Assembly: GCA_017396845.1 (NCBI GenBank)
Contig: JAFQKQ010000087.1
Location: 1-63,428 of the forward strand
Direction: 5' to 3'
From: Clostridia bacterium
Lineage (GTDB): Bacteria; Bacillota; Clostridia; Christensenellales; Aristaeellaceae
DNA length: 63,428 nt
The notes under the pieces: model-generated
The model's database searches: none
Told to the model about the DNA's origin: nothing
The model's input: the letters and a program-made list of their open reading frames with translations, nothing else
Position numbers and translations under genes: made by a program
Shown: positions 43,699 through 52,416 of the stretch, piece by piece
Layout: every line of letters starts with the position of its first letter
Position numbering within the stretch: position 1 is the first letter of the stretch

Positions 43699-45228
43699 TT
43701 ACTTCGCAGCCTTCCAAGCGTCGATCTGACGCTGTACTTCGTCAACGATTTCTTCTGCGCCGTTGGCAGCGAGCTTCTCACGGAACTCGGCTACAACAGC
43801 CTCAACCTCTTCGGGGCTCTCGCAGCGGCCGTTTACCAGGTCTTCCTGATACTCGAGCACGATGCTGGTGCAAGCGGCAACTTCGTTTACAACGGGGGTG
43901 GTGTCGAATACGAAGCCGAGGTGTGCGGGAACGATGCACTCTTCGTTGTACTTCATCATGTTGGTCATCATGATGTTGTCCTCACCTACGAGAGACTTGG
44001 GAGCGTTAACGATGGTGAGGTTGCCAACGGGAGCATTGTACCAGTAGTAGTAGCCACGGTTGCCAACATCAGCGTTGCGGCTGCCTTCGAAGTCGAAGGT
44101 CATGTCGCCGTCTTCGGTCTTGGCCCAGTGGATGTTTTCTACGCCGAAGCGCATCATGGTAGCAACGAAGGGATCGGTGTTCACGAGCTCAAGGAACATG
44201 AGCGCGCGCTCGGGGTTCTTGCAGTTCGCGCTGATGGCGGTACCTGCGGAGAAGTAGTTGTTGGTCTCGGTCCAGATAACGTCGGCCATCATCATCTTGG
44301 AGGTCCACTCCTCAGAATGGAGGTGCTCCTGCATGTTGGTGTAGCCCCAGCCGGTGAAGAAGCAAATGCCGTTGGCGGGCTTGCGCATGTCGCTTCTGTC
44401 GGTCTCATCGTACAGATAGATGCCGTCAGCTACCATGCGCTGCTTCTGGAGGCAGAACTCGAGGAACTCATCGGTGTTGTAGAAGTTAACGATGGTCTCG
44501 GTGTCATAGCCGGCCAGATCCATGATGCCGTCGATGTTGGCAACTGCCAGGTAGGAGTCATTCAGGAAGGTCTCGAAAGCGAAGTTGTAGGGATAGATGA
44601 GGTTGTTCGCCCAAGCGATCGGATACTCAGCCATCTCGGGATAGGTAGCATCGCGCCACTCTTTTACTTCGTAGAAGAGCTCTTCCAGCTCACGGAAGTT
44701 AGAGTGCTGATAATCGGTGATTTCGATGCCCATCTCTTCGATCATGTCCGCATTGTAGATGCAGCTGATGAAGTAGCCGTTGTCCTTGAGGGAGGGGATG
44801 CCGTAGATTTCGCCATTGATCTTCATGCCTTCCCATACCGCCTCATCAAACAGAGCGTAGGTGCCGGGGGCGTAGGTGGCGAAGAGATCGGTCAGCGGGT
44901 AGTAAGCGCCGCGCTGAGACTCGATGACATAGTCAGACTTGGACTGAGAGCCGAAGCCAATGATGCCGATATCGTCGCCGGAGGCGATCATGGTGCCCAT
45001 TTTCTCTACCCAATCAGCGCTGGACATGTAGGTAATGTTTACCTTGCAGTTCAGGATGGGGAGAATGTACTCGTTCAGCGCGTCGTTCACGATCTGAAGA
45101 TCGGTGGGCGGCGTGGAGCCGATGTACCAGTCGAATTCGCAGTAGGGGAGCTCGGATTCTGCGGTGGCAAAGGATACCATTGCCAGAGAAAGTATGAGCG
45201 CGAGTACAACTGCCAGCAGTTTCTTCAT
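43699..45228 (-). CDS. Extracellular solute-binding protein of an Lpl/Ytc-type sugar ABC transporter
   Basis: A 509-residue binding protein of the large carbohydrate group that pairs with LplB/LplC-type permeases. The signal peptide is residues 1-23 (cleavage FATA/ES). Binding-protein features include IIGFGSQSKSDYV, EIYGIPSLKDNGYF, and the C-terminal DUF3502-like part (EDLVNGRCESPEEVEAVVAEFREKL). There is no lipobox: the first cysteine stands in ELPYC, where Tyr at -1 does not fit lipid attachment. That is unusual for a Gram-positive binding protein. GGAGG precedes the ATG and a small hairpin stands before it, which may raise its level. The substrate is probably an oligosaccharide. Confidence 0.9.
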   Translation of the reverse strand: MKKLLAVVLALILSLAMVSFATAESELPYCEFDWYIGSTPPTDLQIVNDALNEYILPILNCKVNITYMSSADWVEKMGTMIASGDDIGIIGFGSQSKSDYVIESQRGAYYPLTDLFATYAPGTYALFDEAVWEGMKINGEIYGIPSLKDNGYFISCIYNADMIEEMGIEITDYQHSNFRELEELFYEVKEWRDATYPEMAEYPIAWANNLIYPYNFAFETFLNDSYLAVANIDGIMDLAGYDTETIVNFYNTDEFLEFCLQKQRMVADGIYLYDETDRSDMRKPANGICFFTGWGYTNMQEHLHSEEWTSKMMMADVIWTETNNYFSAGTAISANCKNPERALMFLELVNTDPFVATMMRFGVENIHWAKTEDGDMTFDFEGSRNADVGNRGYYYWYNAPVGNLTIVNAPKSLVGEDNIMMTNMMKYNEECIVPAHLGFVFDTTPVVNEVAACTSIVLEYQEDLVNGRCESPEEVEAVVAEFREKLAANGAEEIVDEVQRQIDAWKAAK

Positions 45229-45251
45229 TAGGGTTTCCTCCTTTTATTTTT

Positions 45252-45269
45252 TGCGGTCACCAGACCGCA
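45252..45269 (-). promoter_or_regulatory. Intercistronic hairpin before the binding-protein gene
   Basis: Minus strand TGCGGTC pairs with GACCGCA over a four-base loop, followed by an A-rich stretch and the GGAGG site. Such hairpins between permease and binding-protein genes often protect the 5' end of the abundant binding-protein message (general knowledge; inferred here). Confidence 0.5.
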
Positions 45270-45288
45270 TAGGGAACAAATGAACGGT

Positions 45289-46212
45289 TTATCCCTTTAC
45301 GCTTCCCAGGGTCAGGCCCTGTACGAAATAGCGCTGGAAGAAGGGATATGCGCAAAGGATCGGCACGATGACAATGATCGTACAGGACATGCGCAGGTTC
45401 TGATCGGGCAAAGAATCCAGAAGCTCAAGTCCGTCGGGCGTACCCGCGATCTGCGCGTTCTGCTTCAGGAAGTCGATGTTGTCCTGCAGATTCTTAAGCA
45501 GCGTCTGCAGCGGTATCAGCTTCGAATCCTTGATGTAGAGCATACCGGTAAACCAATCGTTCCAGCGGTTTACAACGTTGAAAAGCGCGATGGTCGCAAT
45601 ACCAGCCTTGAAAAGCGGAAGAACGATCGATATGAATACCCTGAAATGCCCCGCGCCGTCGATTCTGGCGGCTTCAAACAGCGAATCCGGAATCGTGGAC
45701 AGTATAAAGGTTCTCAAGATAATTACGTTGTACGCCGATACCAGAGACGGAAGCAGATAAATCCAGAGGGTGTTATCAATCTGAAGATAGCGTACATTCA
45801 TGATATAGGCGGGTACGAGACCGCCGGAGAACAGCATGGTGAAAAACAGGATCCAAGTATAGAACTTGCGGAACTTAAAGTTTTTCAGCGAAATCACGTA
45901 CGCATACAGCGTCATGACCGCAAGGCTCATCAGCGTACCCAGAATCGTGTGGGTAATGGTGATGATGTAGGAATCAAGCACCTGATCGCCCATCTTCATC
46001 AGGTATTTATAGCCCGCAAGCGACCATTCACTGGGGAAAAAGCTGAAGCCTTTATACGCTATGCTGGCTTCGGAGGAAAACGAAACAATAATTACCAGCA
46101 CCAGCGGTATGAGCATGAAAAACGAAGTTCCGATAAGAAGAATCGTGAACGCCAAATTCCAGCCGGCTGAAATCTGATTGAAGCGGTTGGGAGTAACCTT
46201 TTCCTTTGCCAT
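45289..46212 (-). CDS. Sugar ABC transporter permease (LplC/YtcP type)
   Basis: A 307-residue inner-membrane permease with six predicted helices. The EAA loop that docks the ATPase reads EAARIDGAGHFRVFISIVLP. The N-terminal part (FMLIPLVLVIIVSFSSE) and the ending YFVQGLTLGSVKG are typical of the LplC/YtcP group in oligosaccharide transporters. It pairs with the permease encoded 15 bases upstream. No ATPase is in the operon; such systems commonly share an MsmX-like ATPase encoded elsewhere. GGAGG precedes the ATG. Confidence 0.92.
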   Translation of the reverse strand: MAKEKVTPNRFNQISAGWNLAFTILLIGTSFFMLIPLVLVIIVSFSSEASIAYKGFSFFPSEWSLAGYKYLMKMGDQVLDSYIITITHTILGTLMSLAVMTLYAYVISLKNFKFRKFYTWILFFTMLFSGGLVPAYIMNVRYLQIDNTLWIYLLPSLVSAYNVIILRTFILSTIPDSLFEAARIDGAGHFRVFISIVLPLFKAGIATIALFNVVNRWNDWFTGMLYIKDSKLIPLQTLLKNLQDNIDFLKQNAQIAGTPDGLELLDSLPDQNLRMSCTIIVIVPILCAYPFFQRYFVQGLTLGSVKG

Positions 46213-46227
46213 ACCCGATCCTCCTTT

Positions 46228-47160
46228 CTAAAACATCGCGCTGTCCGGGTCGATCTTATTGACGACCCAGTTGACAAACAGGATCAGCGCAAAGCCTACT
46301 ACGGACTGATACATACCTGCCGCCGTCGCCATACCAACGTTGGACAGCTTCGTAAGCGCGCGGTAGATGTATGTGTCGATAACGTCTGTCACCGGGTAAA
46401 TTCGCCCGCTGTCCTTGGTAACAACGTGGAAAAGTCCGAAGTCGCCGCGGAAGATGTGACCCATTGCAAGGATGATCGAAATACCGATAACCAGGCGCAG
46501 ATGCGGAATCGTGATATACCATGCCTGCTGACGCTTGGTCGCGCCGTCCAGCACCGCCGCCTCGTAGTACTCGCCGGAGATACCGGAGATAACCGCAAGA
46601 TACAAAACCGTTTGATAGCCGACGCCCTTCCAGGCGTTTATGAATACCAAAAGGTACGGCCACAAACCGCGGCTCTGGTAATAGTCGACCGGCCCCGACT
46701 GCCACCCCATCGATATGAACACCTTATTCACAATGCCGTAATCGCGATGCAGGAAAGCGGACAGAACGATCATAACAACCGCCCAGGAAAGGAAATAGGG
46801 CAGCATGTAAATGGTCTGAAGACTCTTTGCAAGCAATCTCGAACGAAGCTCGGAGAGCAGAAGCGCGGTTGTCACCGCAAGCACCATGTTTATAACGATG
46901 AATACAAGGTTATAGCAAACCGTATTTCTCGTAATAACCCATGCGTCTGTGCTGGCGAACAGGAATTCAAAGTTTCTTAAGCCGACAAACTTGCTTCCGA
47001 AGATGCCCGTTGTGATATTCAGCTCCTGAAAAGCCATTATCAGACCGAAAATCGGAACATAGCAAAAAATAATCAGCCAAAGTACCGTAGGAAGCGCCAT
47101 CAGGTGAAGCGAAATTTCTTCCTTTTTGAACCATTTTTTCTTCGTTGCTGTTGGTTGCAC
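46228..47160 (-). CDS. Sugar ABC transporter permease (LplB/YteP type)
   Basis: A 310-residue permease with six helices, first gene of the operon. The EAA loop is EAAVLDGATKRQQAWYITIP. FCYVPIFGLIMAFQ and the ending NWVVNKIDPDSAMF are characteristic of the LplB/YteP group. It probably forms the heterodimeric channel with the LplC-type protein. The start codon is GTG with AAAGG ten bases upstream. It is read from a strong promoter with two direct repeats just downstream of the -10 box. Confidence 0.92.
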   Translation of the reverse strand: MQPTATKKKWFKKEEISLHLMALPTVLWLIIFCYVPIFGLIMAFQELNITTGIFGSKFVGLRNFEFLFASTDAWVITRNTVCYNLVFIVINMVLAVTTALLLSELRSRLLAKSLQTIYMLPYFLSWAVVMIVLSAFLHRDYGIVNKVFISMGWQSGPVDYYQSRGLWPYLLVFINAWKGVGYQTVLYLAVISGISGEYYEAAVLDGATKRQQAWYITIPHLRLVIGISIILAMGHIFRGDFGLFHVVTKDSGRIYPVTDVIDTYIYRALTKLSNVGMATAAGMYQSVVGFALILFVNWVVNKIDPDSAMF

Positions 47161-47181
47161 GGCTTCACGACCTTTCGCGGG

Positions 47182-47202
47182 TTAAGTAATTCCCTTAAGT
47201 AA
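47182..47202 (-). promoter_or_regulatory. Direct repeats TTACTTAA, possible operator
   Basis: Two exact copies of TTACTTAA (minus strand) are spaced 13 bases start to start and stand within the start region of the ABC transporter transcript. A repressor bound there would block initiation. No regulator gene is adjacent. Confidence 0.4.
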
Positions 47203-47207
47203 GTTAT

Positions 47208-47236
47208 ACTATATCACATTATTATTTGTTTTGCAA
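47208..47236 (-). promoter_or_regulatory. Strong promoter of the sugar ABC transporter operon
   Basis: Minus strand: TTGCAA, 17 bases, TATAGT with TGA before it (extended -10). Confidence 0.85.
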
Positions 47237-47282
47237 TAGAAAATAATTTCAAAATGTAATTTTGTACAGATTTGTCATATTT

Positions 47283-47304
47283 AAAAACCGGCGCTGAGCG
47301 CCGG
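47283..47304 (-). terminator. Terminator of the phage structural block
   Basis: A GC-rich 7-bp perfect stem (CCGGCGC with GCGCCGG, three-base loop) followed on the minus strand by TTTTTAAA. It lies 45 bases after the last gene of the block. Confidence 0.88.
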
Positions 47305-47349
47305 ATAATTCCAGATTAACACTTATATATTCATATGAAAACGCCGCCG

Positions 47350-48255
47350 TCAGGCAGAATACTTTTTGTTCATCGCGCTCTGATACGCCGCATAATTCGG
47401 GTACCTCATCAGGGATTCTGCGCCTGCCGCCTTTCTCCTCAAAAACTCGGACTGCGTGAGGATGTTGGGCTTTACCGTTTCCTCCTCTTTTGCGCTTCCT
47501 CCACCGCCGCTTTTCTTCGTATTCTTATAAAGCCAGTTCTCCTGCTCCTGTTCATCCATCAGCTTTTGATAATAGTAATCCAGCGCGTCATTATACGCCT
47601 GAAGATCGTTTAAATATCTCTCGTACGCTGTCTGATCCGCGCGGTTCAGATGCGCAAGCTCCCCTTCCATTCTGTCCGTTTCAAGCTCATATGCATTCAG
47701 CGCAAGCTTGTACATGTCGTCCATACCGCCGGATAGTTCGGCAAGGTAGTTCTGATACGCCTGTGCGCCCGCGCTTTCGGCAAAGGAATTGCCATAGCCG
47801 CCCGATAAGGAAGACGCCTGACCGATCGCGTCGTTCATTGCGCGTTTCCCCATATACACATACTGATCTTTATACCTTTGATACATGGGATCCGACGCCG
47901 GATCATAGGAAAACGCTTCGCGGTTCATCACCTGGTCCAGAAGTCTGTCAATTTCCTGCGTATACGCCGATTCATAATCGCCGGGTCTTACGCTTTCAAG
48001 ATGCGAAACCATCTCCTTCGTATTCATTTTTTCTTCTTTCCCCGCATCCGAAAACAGGCGCATCACCGTTTTCAGTTCCGCTTCACCCGTCGCATTCAGT
48101 CCGCGGCTTGACTGATATTCCTTTACCGCCCCCTCCGTTTCCTCGTCAAACACGTCCCCCTCCCTGATCTCGTATCCCGCGTCTCTGAGCATTCTCTTAA
48201 GCGTCTTTACTTCCTCGCCCACATCTCCGATTTTCAGCGACTGAAACGTCATCAT
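47350..48255 (-). CDS. Phage-block protein with N-terminal peptidoglycan-binding domain
   Basis: A 301-residue protein. Residues about 1-65 are a PG_binding_1 domain (LKIGDVGEEVKTLKRMLRDA, then FDEETEGAVKEYQSSRGL), normally found in wall hydrolases. The rest is long, helical and rich in Tyr, Asn, Gln and Ala (residues about 90-240), as in phage tail needle or internal virion proteins, with a GGGG linker near residue 250. No catalytic domain is seen. It might plug the tail or pin the particle to the cell wall. It is the last gene before the terminator. AAGGAG precedes the ATG. Confidence 0.7.
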   Translation of the reverse strand: MMTFQSLKIGDVGEEVKTLKRMLRDAGYEIREGDVFDEETEGAVKEYQSSRGLNATGEAELKTVMRLFSDAGKEEKMNTKEMVSHLESVRPGDYESAYTQEIDRLLDQVMNREAFSYDPASDPMYQRYKDQYVYMGKRAMNDAIGQASSLSGGYGNSFAESAGAQAYQNYLAELSGGMDDMYKLALNAYELETDRMEGELAHLNRADQTAYERYLNDLQAYNDALDYYYQKLMDEQEQENWLYKNTKKSGGGGSAKEEETVKPNILTQSEFLRRKAAGAESLMRYPNYAAYQSAMNKKYSA

Positions 48256-48278
48256 TCATTTCTCCTTTCCGATAATCG

Positions 48279-48815
48279 TTACATTAAATAGCACGCGCAG
48301 AGCGATACCCTTTCGCCCGCCTGCGCATTATTTCCAAAGGCAAGCACAATATCGCCCATTTCGTCAATCCGAAGCCCCGTTCCGCCCGATTCCGACCACA
48401 CAGGAAAAATCTGCGTATGAAGCGGACGGTATGCGCTTGTTAAGCTGCCAATCGTCAGCGTATCCCCCGCCATGTGTGCGCTTGAAAGATACGCGCCGCC
48501 CGAAACCGACACAAGCTTCATATGCCTTCTTACAGCGGGCGGATGATCCTGATCCGCCTGAACGCCCGTAACCGCGATCTCCGTCCATCCGCTGTCCTCC
48601 TCCATATCGTCAAGCCTTTTATTGATCGCCTCTATCTGCGCAATCGCCTCATTGGTCAAAGACGAAAGAAAGCCGGGTGAAAAATTGTCCTCGTCCAGAT
48701 GAGTAAACATGTACCGAAGGTTTTCATTCAGCTGATACAGCCATGAACGAACCTCCTGAACGGACTTGCCGAGATCATTCGAATCAACGGAAGGAGAAGT
48801 CATTATAAATCCCAT
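48279..48815 (-). CDS. Probable phage tail protein
   Basis: A 178-residue protein. The first 80 residues are helical with coiled-coil character (SVQEVRSWLYQLNENLRYMF, then AIAQIEAINKRLDDMEEDSG). The last 90 look beta-rich (YLSSAHMAGDTLTIGSL), the usual layout of small trimeric tail or fibre proteins. I recognise no family. The start overlaps the upstream gene by 13 bases and has GGGGAG nine bases before it; an internal ATG at the upstream stop (TAATG) lacks such a site. Its phage nature rests on context. Confidence 0.65.
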   Translation of the reverse strand: MGFIMTSPSVDSNDLGKSVQEVRSWLYQLNENLRYMFTHLDEDNFSPGFLSSLTNEAIAQIEAINKRLDDMEEDSGWTEIAVTGVQADQDHPPAVRRHMKLVSVSGGAYLSSAHMAGDTLTIGSLTSAYRPLHTQIFPVWSESGGTGLRIDEMGDIVLAFGNNAQAGERVSLCACYLM

Positions 48816-50425
48816 AGGCCGTCGCTCCCCGTTTCATAAGTTTGATCGATCCCCGTGATCGTGCATTCGCCGCGTCCTTCTATTTTCAAAAATACGCTGT
48901 CCGCTCTTCGCGCCTGAACGGGAATGGAGAAGGTTTTTTCCGAAGAGGGCGTATCGAAATACGCGCAATTGATAAACTCGTCTTCGCCCGCATATTTCAA
49001 GGCCACCGTAAGCCTCCCCATGCTTTTCAAAGAAAACCGTATATGAATGCGCGAAACATACTGCCTGTCAGGCGCTGTGAGCGCAATCAGCCCTGTAACC
49101 GCATGCCATTTCACATATGCCTCCACAAGGTACGGGCTCATGAACGAAAGCTTCTCAGGATCATACCATGGTCCGCCGCCGTTTACGCTGTACGCATTTC
49201 CGTCGGCGCAGATCATATACAGCTCCTTCCCCGCGCGGGTAAAACACCGCATGGCAAGCCCGTTTTCCGTATACCATGCGCCTGTGTTTACATCGTATAC
49301 AAACAAAACATACTTCCCAGTATACTGGTCCGTCATCGAAATATAATATCGTCCATCCACAGCGCCGGCGCTTCCGCCCCGATAATGCCCCCAGCCAAGC
49401 GCGTCTGATATGATCACGGGTATCGAACCGTCATAGCGGTATACGCCCAGCTGACCCTTGTAAAAAAGCATCGATTCCATATATGCAATCGAATTTTCCG
49501 CGCCCGCCTCCACACCCGGCATGCGCGAAGACACCAGCTCAAAATTGGATGGTTTATCGCCGAAGAGCTTGATAATTTCCTCTTCCTTAAAAAATACCGC
49601 GCGTCCCTGAAGCTCGGCGCAGCCGGTAAACACGCCCGCAGACGGCACGGAGGCAGCATAGGAATCCGTGGAAATCCCCTGAAACACATTCCAGTTCTTC
49701 GCGTCTCCAAGCTTGCATGCGCGTATCTCGTGCGTCTGATTGGAGACGCCCCAAACGCGGTTCATTGAAGACGTAAGAAAATCCAAGTCCGGCGCAGACC
49801 TTTTTACCGTTATTTCGCCTTCTTCCGAAGCCCCTTCGTCTATAACGGCGATAATTACGATAAAATCGTCGCTAACGGTCTGAAGGAGAAACGATCCGTT
49901 TAACATTTCATCGGAAAAACCCGAAATTTCTACCGCATCGCCGACCGAAAATCCGCGTCCGATACCGCTTGATGCGATTTTGACATAGTTGCTCGAAGGC
50001 GCTTCGCTTCCGTCGGCATTGGATATGCTGGCGTAAACGCCCGAAACCGTCACACTGTTTTCAATAGGCGTAAGTTCAAGTGTCTGCGTATTCAGTATCT
50101 TTTTATCCGGATATATCACGACATACGCGCCAAGAGATGCAAACTGCTTGCCGCCGGGCATTACGCTCCCGATATATTCAGATCCGTAATACAAGCTGCT
50201 GCCCATCGTCCAGACCATTTCGCCGTGAGAGTACATCGCGCCGACACCGGCGCAGTTTTCAAATACGCCCCTCACCTTTCTCTGGCAGATGGCGGGATAT
50301 CCCCTCGCGGACAGGTTCTCCGCCTCGGCAAAGTAACCGTCCGGTATGCTTTCCCGAAGGCATATGCCCTTAAACGCCTTTACGGCTTTCCTCCGCGTTT
50401 TGATATTTTTAATTCTCGGCTGCAT
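48803..50425 (-). CDS. Probable phage tail hub / stabilisation protein (propeller-like)
   Basis: A 540-residue beta-rich protein. Repeating strand motifs with aromatic and Gly turns (RVWGVSNQTHEIRACKLG, GQLGVYRYDGSIPVII, GRYYISMTDQYTGKYVLF, GAWYTENGLAMRCFTRAG) suggest propeller blades. P22 gp10-like stabilisation proteins have such a fold and a similar length and stand at the same place after gp4. No sequence signature proves it. GGGGAGAGGGG stands before the ATG. Confidence 0.6.
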   Translation of the reverse strand: MQPRIKNIKTRRKAVKAFKGICLRESIPDGYFAEAENLSARGYPAICQRKVRGVFENCAGVGAMYSHGEMVWTMGSSLYYGSEYIGSVMPGGKQFASLGAYVVIYPDKKILNTQTLELTPIENSVTVSGVYASISNADGSEAPSSNYVKIASSGIGRGFSVGDAVEISGFSDEMLNGSFLLQTVSDDFIVIIAVIDEGASEEGEITVKRSAPDLDFLTSSMNRVWGVSNQTHEIRACKLGDAKNWNVFQGISTDSYAASVPSAGVFTGCAELQGRAVFFKEEEIIKLFGDKPSNFELVSSRMPGVEAGAENSIAYMESMLFYKGQLGVYRYDGSIPVIISDALGWGHYRGGSAGAVDGRYYISMTDQYTGKYVLFVYDVNTGAWYTENGLAMRCFTRAGKELYMICADGNAYSVNGGGPWYDPEKLSFMSPYLVEAYVKWHAVTGLIALTAPDRQYVSRIHIRFSLKSMGRLTVALKYAGEDEFINCAYFDTPSSEKTFSIPVQARRADSVFLKIEGRGECTITGIDQTYETGSDGLWDL

Positions 50426-50437
50426 ACCCCTCTCCCC

Positions 50438-50797
50438 TTACGCAATCCGAATTCCGGTATTTGTGTTTACAAGCCGCGTCCGGTTGATATGATTGGCGTA
50501 GTTCAGCCACGCGGTATTGAACATGATCGCATCATTATTGAACCGCTCCGTTTCGCCGTTCATAAAATCCGCCTTCATCATGAGATAGTACACATACATT
50601 TCGCTGTAGGGTTCTTCTGCAAAAAGCGTCCGGTGAAGGCCTGTGCTTTCCGCTTCCTTCACAAATCCCTCTCTTATGCACAGGATTTCCCGTTCTATGC
50701 GTCCGTCCAGCTCCTTAAGCCATTCATCCTTTATATCGTCGTTATACGCATTAGGCCTCAGCCCGTCCGCCCTTTCAATCGCCTCGATTGCCGTCAT
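50438..50797 (-). CDS. Probable phage head-tail connector protein
   Basis: A 119-residue, mainly helical protein. It opens with AIERADGLRPNAYNDDIKDE and ends in MYVYYLMMKADFMNGETERF and NTAWLNYANHINRTR. Size, helical character and the place after the capsid gene match small adaptor proteins such as P22 gp4 or gp6-like connectors. This is inference from context. AAAGGAG stands before the chosen ATG; a 17-codon longer reading has none. Confidence 0.6.
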   Translation of the reverse strand: MTAIEAIERADGLRPNAYNDDIKDEWLKELDGRIEREILCIREGFVKEAESTGLHRTLFAEEPYSEMYVYYLMMKADFMNGETERFNNDAIMFNTAWLNYANHINRTRLVNTNTGIRIA

Positions 50798-50853
50798 ACG
50801 CCTGCTCCTTTCAAAAAGCGGCCATGGCCGCCCGGGCCACGGCCGCATGCCGA

Positions 50854-51090
50854 TTACATGTTCCTGGATTTTTCCAGATAAGTTTTTTCCGCTTTTTCCA
50901 TGCGGGTCACGGCGTTTTCATCCTCGCGCTGACTGCTTTCGATTACTTCCGCAATATATTCCGGAACATCCACATACACGCCGCGCTTGATCAGGTAGTT
51001 TTCTCCGTTTACACTTACGAACATATCGCCCGTATAGTTGTGATTGTCCTTAAAAAGCTTGATTCGAACGGTCTTTTTGCCTTCATTCAT
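50854..51090 (-). CDS. Small protein of the phage block
   Basis: A 78-residue charged protein with a beta-rich first half (TVRIKLFKDNHNYTGDMFVSVNGENYLIKRG, seen in parts) and a helical, charged C-terminus. It resembles no family known to me but is typical of the small open frame between capsid and connector genes. GAAGGGGGA stands before the ATG at about ten bases. Confidence 0.65.
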   Translation of the reverse strand: MNEGKKTVRIKLFKDNHNYTGDMFVSVNGENYLIKRGVYVDVPEYIAEVIESSQREDENAVTRMEKAEKTYLEKSRNM

Positions 51091-51106
51091 TTTTCATCGT
51101 CCCCCT

Positions 51107-52399
51107 TCAGTTGGCAGGCGCGTTGAGCGCATAGCTTGAAGCGCTTTCGATTCGAACCATGTACTGCTCCACCAGCCGGCTTGCGCATCTGGTCGCCTTC
51201 CAACCGACGCTGGAGCGCTGATTGAGCGGATCGTCGCCGTAACCCAGCTGCTTCACGATATGCGTAAGTCCGCCGCCTTCCAGTTCCGTAACCGCATACG
51301 CATGCGCGCCCAGAACGATGGTTGCATATACGGAAACGCCATCTTTTCCGCCGACGCCGGGGTATACGGTATCTCCGTCGGCAGGCGTGAACGCGGAAAC
51401 CGCCGCGTTCAGGAACAGCTGCCTGTTTGCCGTATTTACACCCTTTACGGTAATCTTTGCATACTGACCCGAAGCATTTTTGAGAAGCATTGTCTGACCG
51501 ATCATTTTATTGGCGTGCGTCACGTCAAGCGGCTGGGTAACGGTGAGCGCAAAGGCGCTGGCTTCTCCCGCATTGGCGCTTCCGGAGGCGCTTGCGGAAT
51601 AATCGGAAACGCTCAGCGTTCTTGAAGCGGAGGACAGATCCTCGCCTCTGAAAATCTTCGCTTCGCTGCTCTCGACAAACCGTATGCCCGCAAGCTTTCC
51701 GATTTCTCCGGCATAAATGTTTTCAGGCGTCGCATACTTGTGCGCGTCGATCCATTCTTCGCTGCGCATAAGGTCATACGCTACATACGGATGAACAATC
51801 GCCACATACTTGTCGTCGATCGGATCGGCGTTCATACCCTTAAGCTGCGCAGCGGCACGGAATATGAGATCCGCAGTCAGTTTGCAAGTGCCGTCGATAT
51901 CAAGGCGCGACGTGACGGGCGTCGCTTCTCCATCCGCGACAGACGGCGCATAGATTACGTTCGTGCCGCCCGCAAGCACGTCTCTGGTGATGGAATCCAG
52001 CGTTCGTCCCGCCTGTGCGCCGAGAAGGCGGGTCGCCTGAAGCACGTTATTGTCAACCGCCGACATTTCCAGCATATCGCTCAGCTGCACCCAATCGCCG
52101 TACTGCATCACGGTTTCGGTAACGGCGGAAACATTCAGGCTGTTACCCTCGGGCGTTACGCCCTCCGTGATGGGCGAAACCGCCTTTTCAAGGCTGTCAT
52201 ACTTTCTGAATTCAATGGTTTTTCCGCCGCCCGCAGGGATCGGATATTTGTCGCCGAACTGATCGTGAACCAGCTTGGGCTCCGCAATATCGATCAGCCT
52301 TTTCTCATAATACGTTTTCATCTCCGCAGAAAGATCGTTGCCTGCCTGCGCGCTCTGAGTGGTATTCACTGCAAACAGCTGCAGCCGAATTTTCTCCAT
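51107..52399 (-). CDS. Phage major capsid protein, N4-gp56 type
   Basis: A 430-residue major capsid protein of the HK97-fold N4-gp56 family, which also covers P22-like gp5 relatives. Family features are the opening KIRLQLFAVNTTQS, AEMKTYYEKRLIDIAEPKLVHDQF, GKTIEFRKYDSLEKAVSPITEG and VMQYGDWVQLSDMLEMSAVD. Further ones are LLGAQAGRTLDSITRDVL, AIVHPYVAYDLM, and the C-terminal AYAVTELEGGGLTHIVKQLGYGDDPLNQRSSVGWK (in parts). Residues 270-350 look like an inserted beta domain. It is full length and intact. AAAGGA precedes the ATG. Confidence 0.9.
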   Translation of the reverse strand: MEKIRLQLFAVNTTQSAQAGNDLSAEMKTYYEKRLIDIAEPKLVHDQFGDKYPIPAGGGKTIEFRKYDSLEKAVSPITEGVTPEGNSLNVSAVTETVMQYGDWVQLSDMLEMSAVDNNVLQATRLLGAQAGRTLDSITRDVLAGGTNVIYAPSVADGEATPVTSRLDIDGTCKLTADLIFRAAAQLKGMNADPIDDKYVAIVHPYVAYDLMRSEEWIDAHKYATPENIYAGEIGKLAGIRFVESSEAKIFRGEDLSSASRTLSVSDYSASASGSANAGEASAFALTVTQPLDVTHANKMIGQTMLLKNASGQYAKITVKGVNTANRQLFLNAAVSAFTPADGDTVYPGVGGKDGVSVYATIVLGAHAYAVTELEGGGLTHIVKQLGYGDDPLNQRSSVGWKATRCASRLVEQYMVRIESASSYALNAPAN

Positions 52400-52416
52400 A
52401 TTTTACTCATCCTTTC

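Noticed and set aside
43921-45231. A 436-codon open frame on the plus strand opposite the solute-binding protein gene
   Set aside because: It covers the whole antisense of a well-supported binding protein and its translation is Val/Gly-rich without motifs, typical of a shadow frame.
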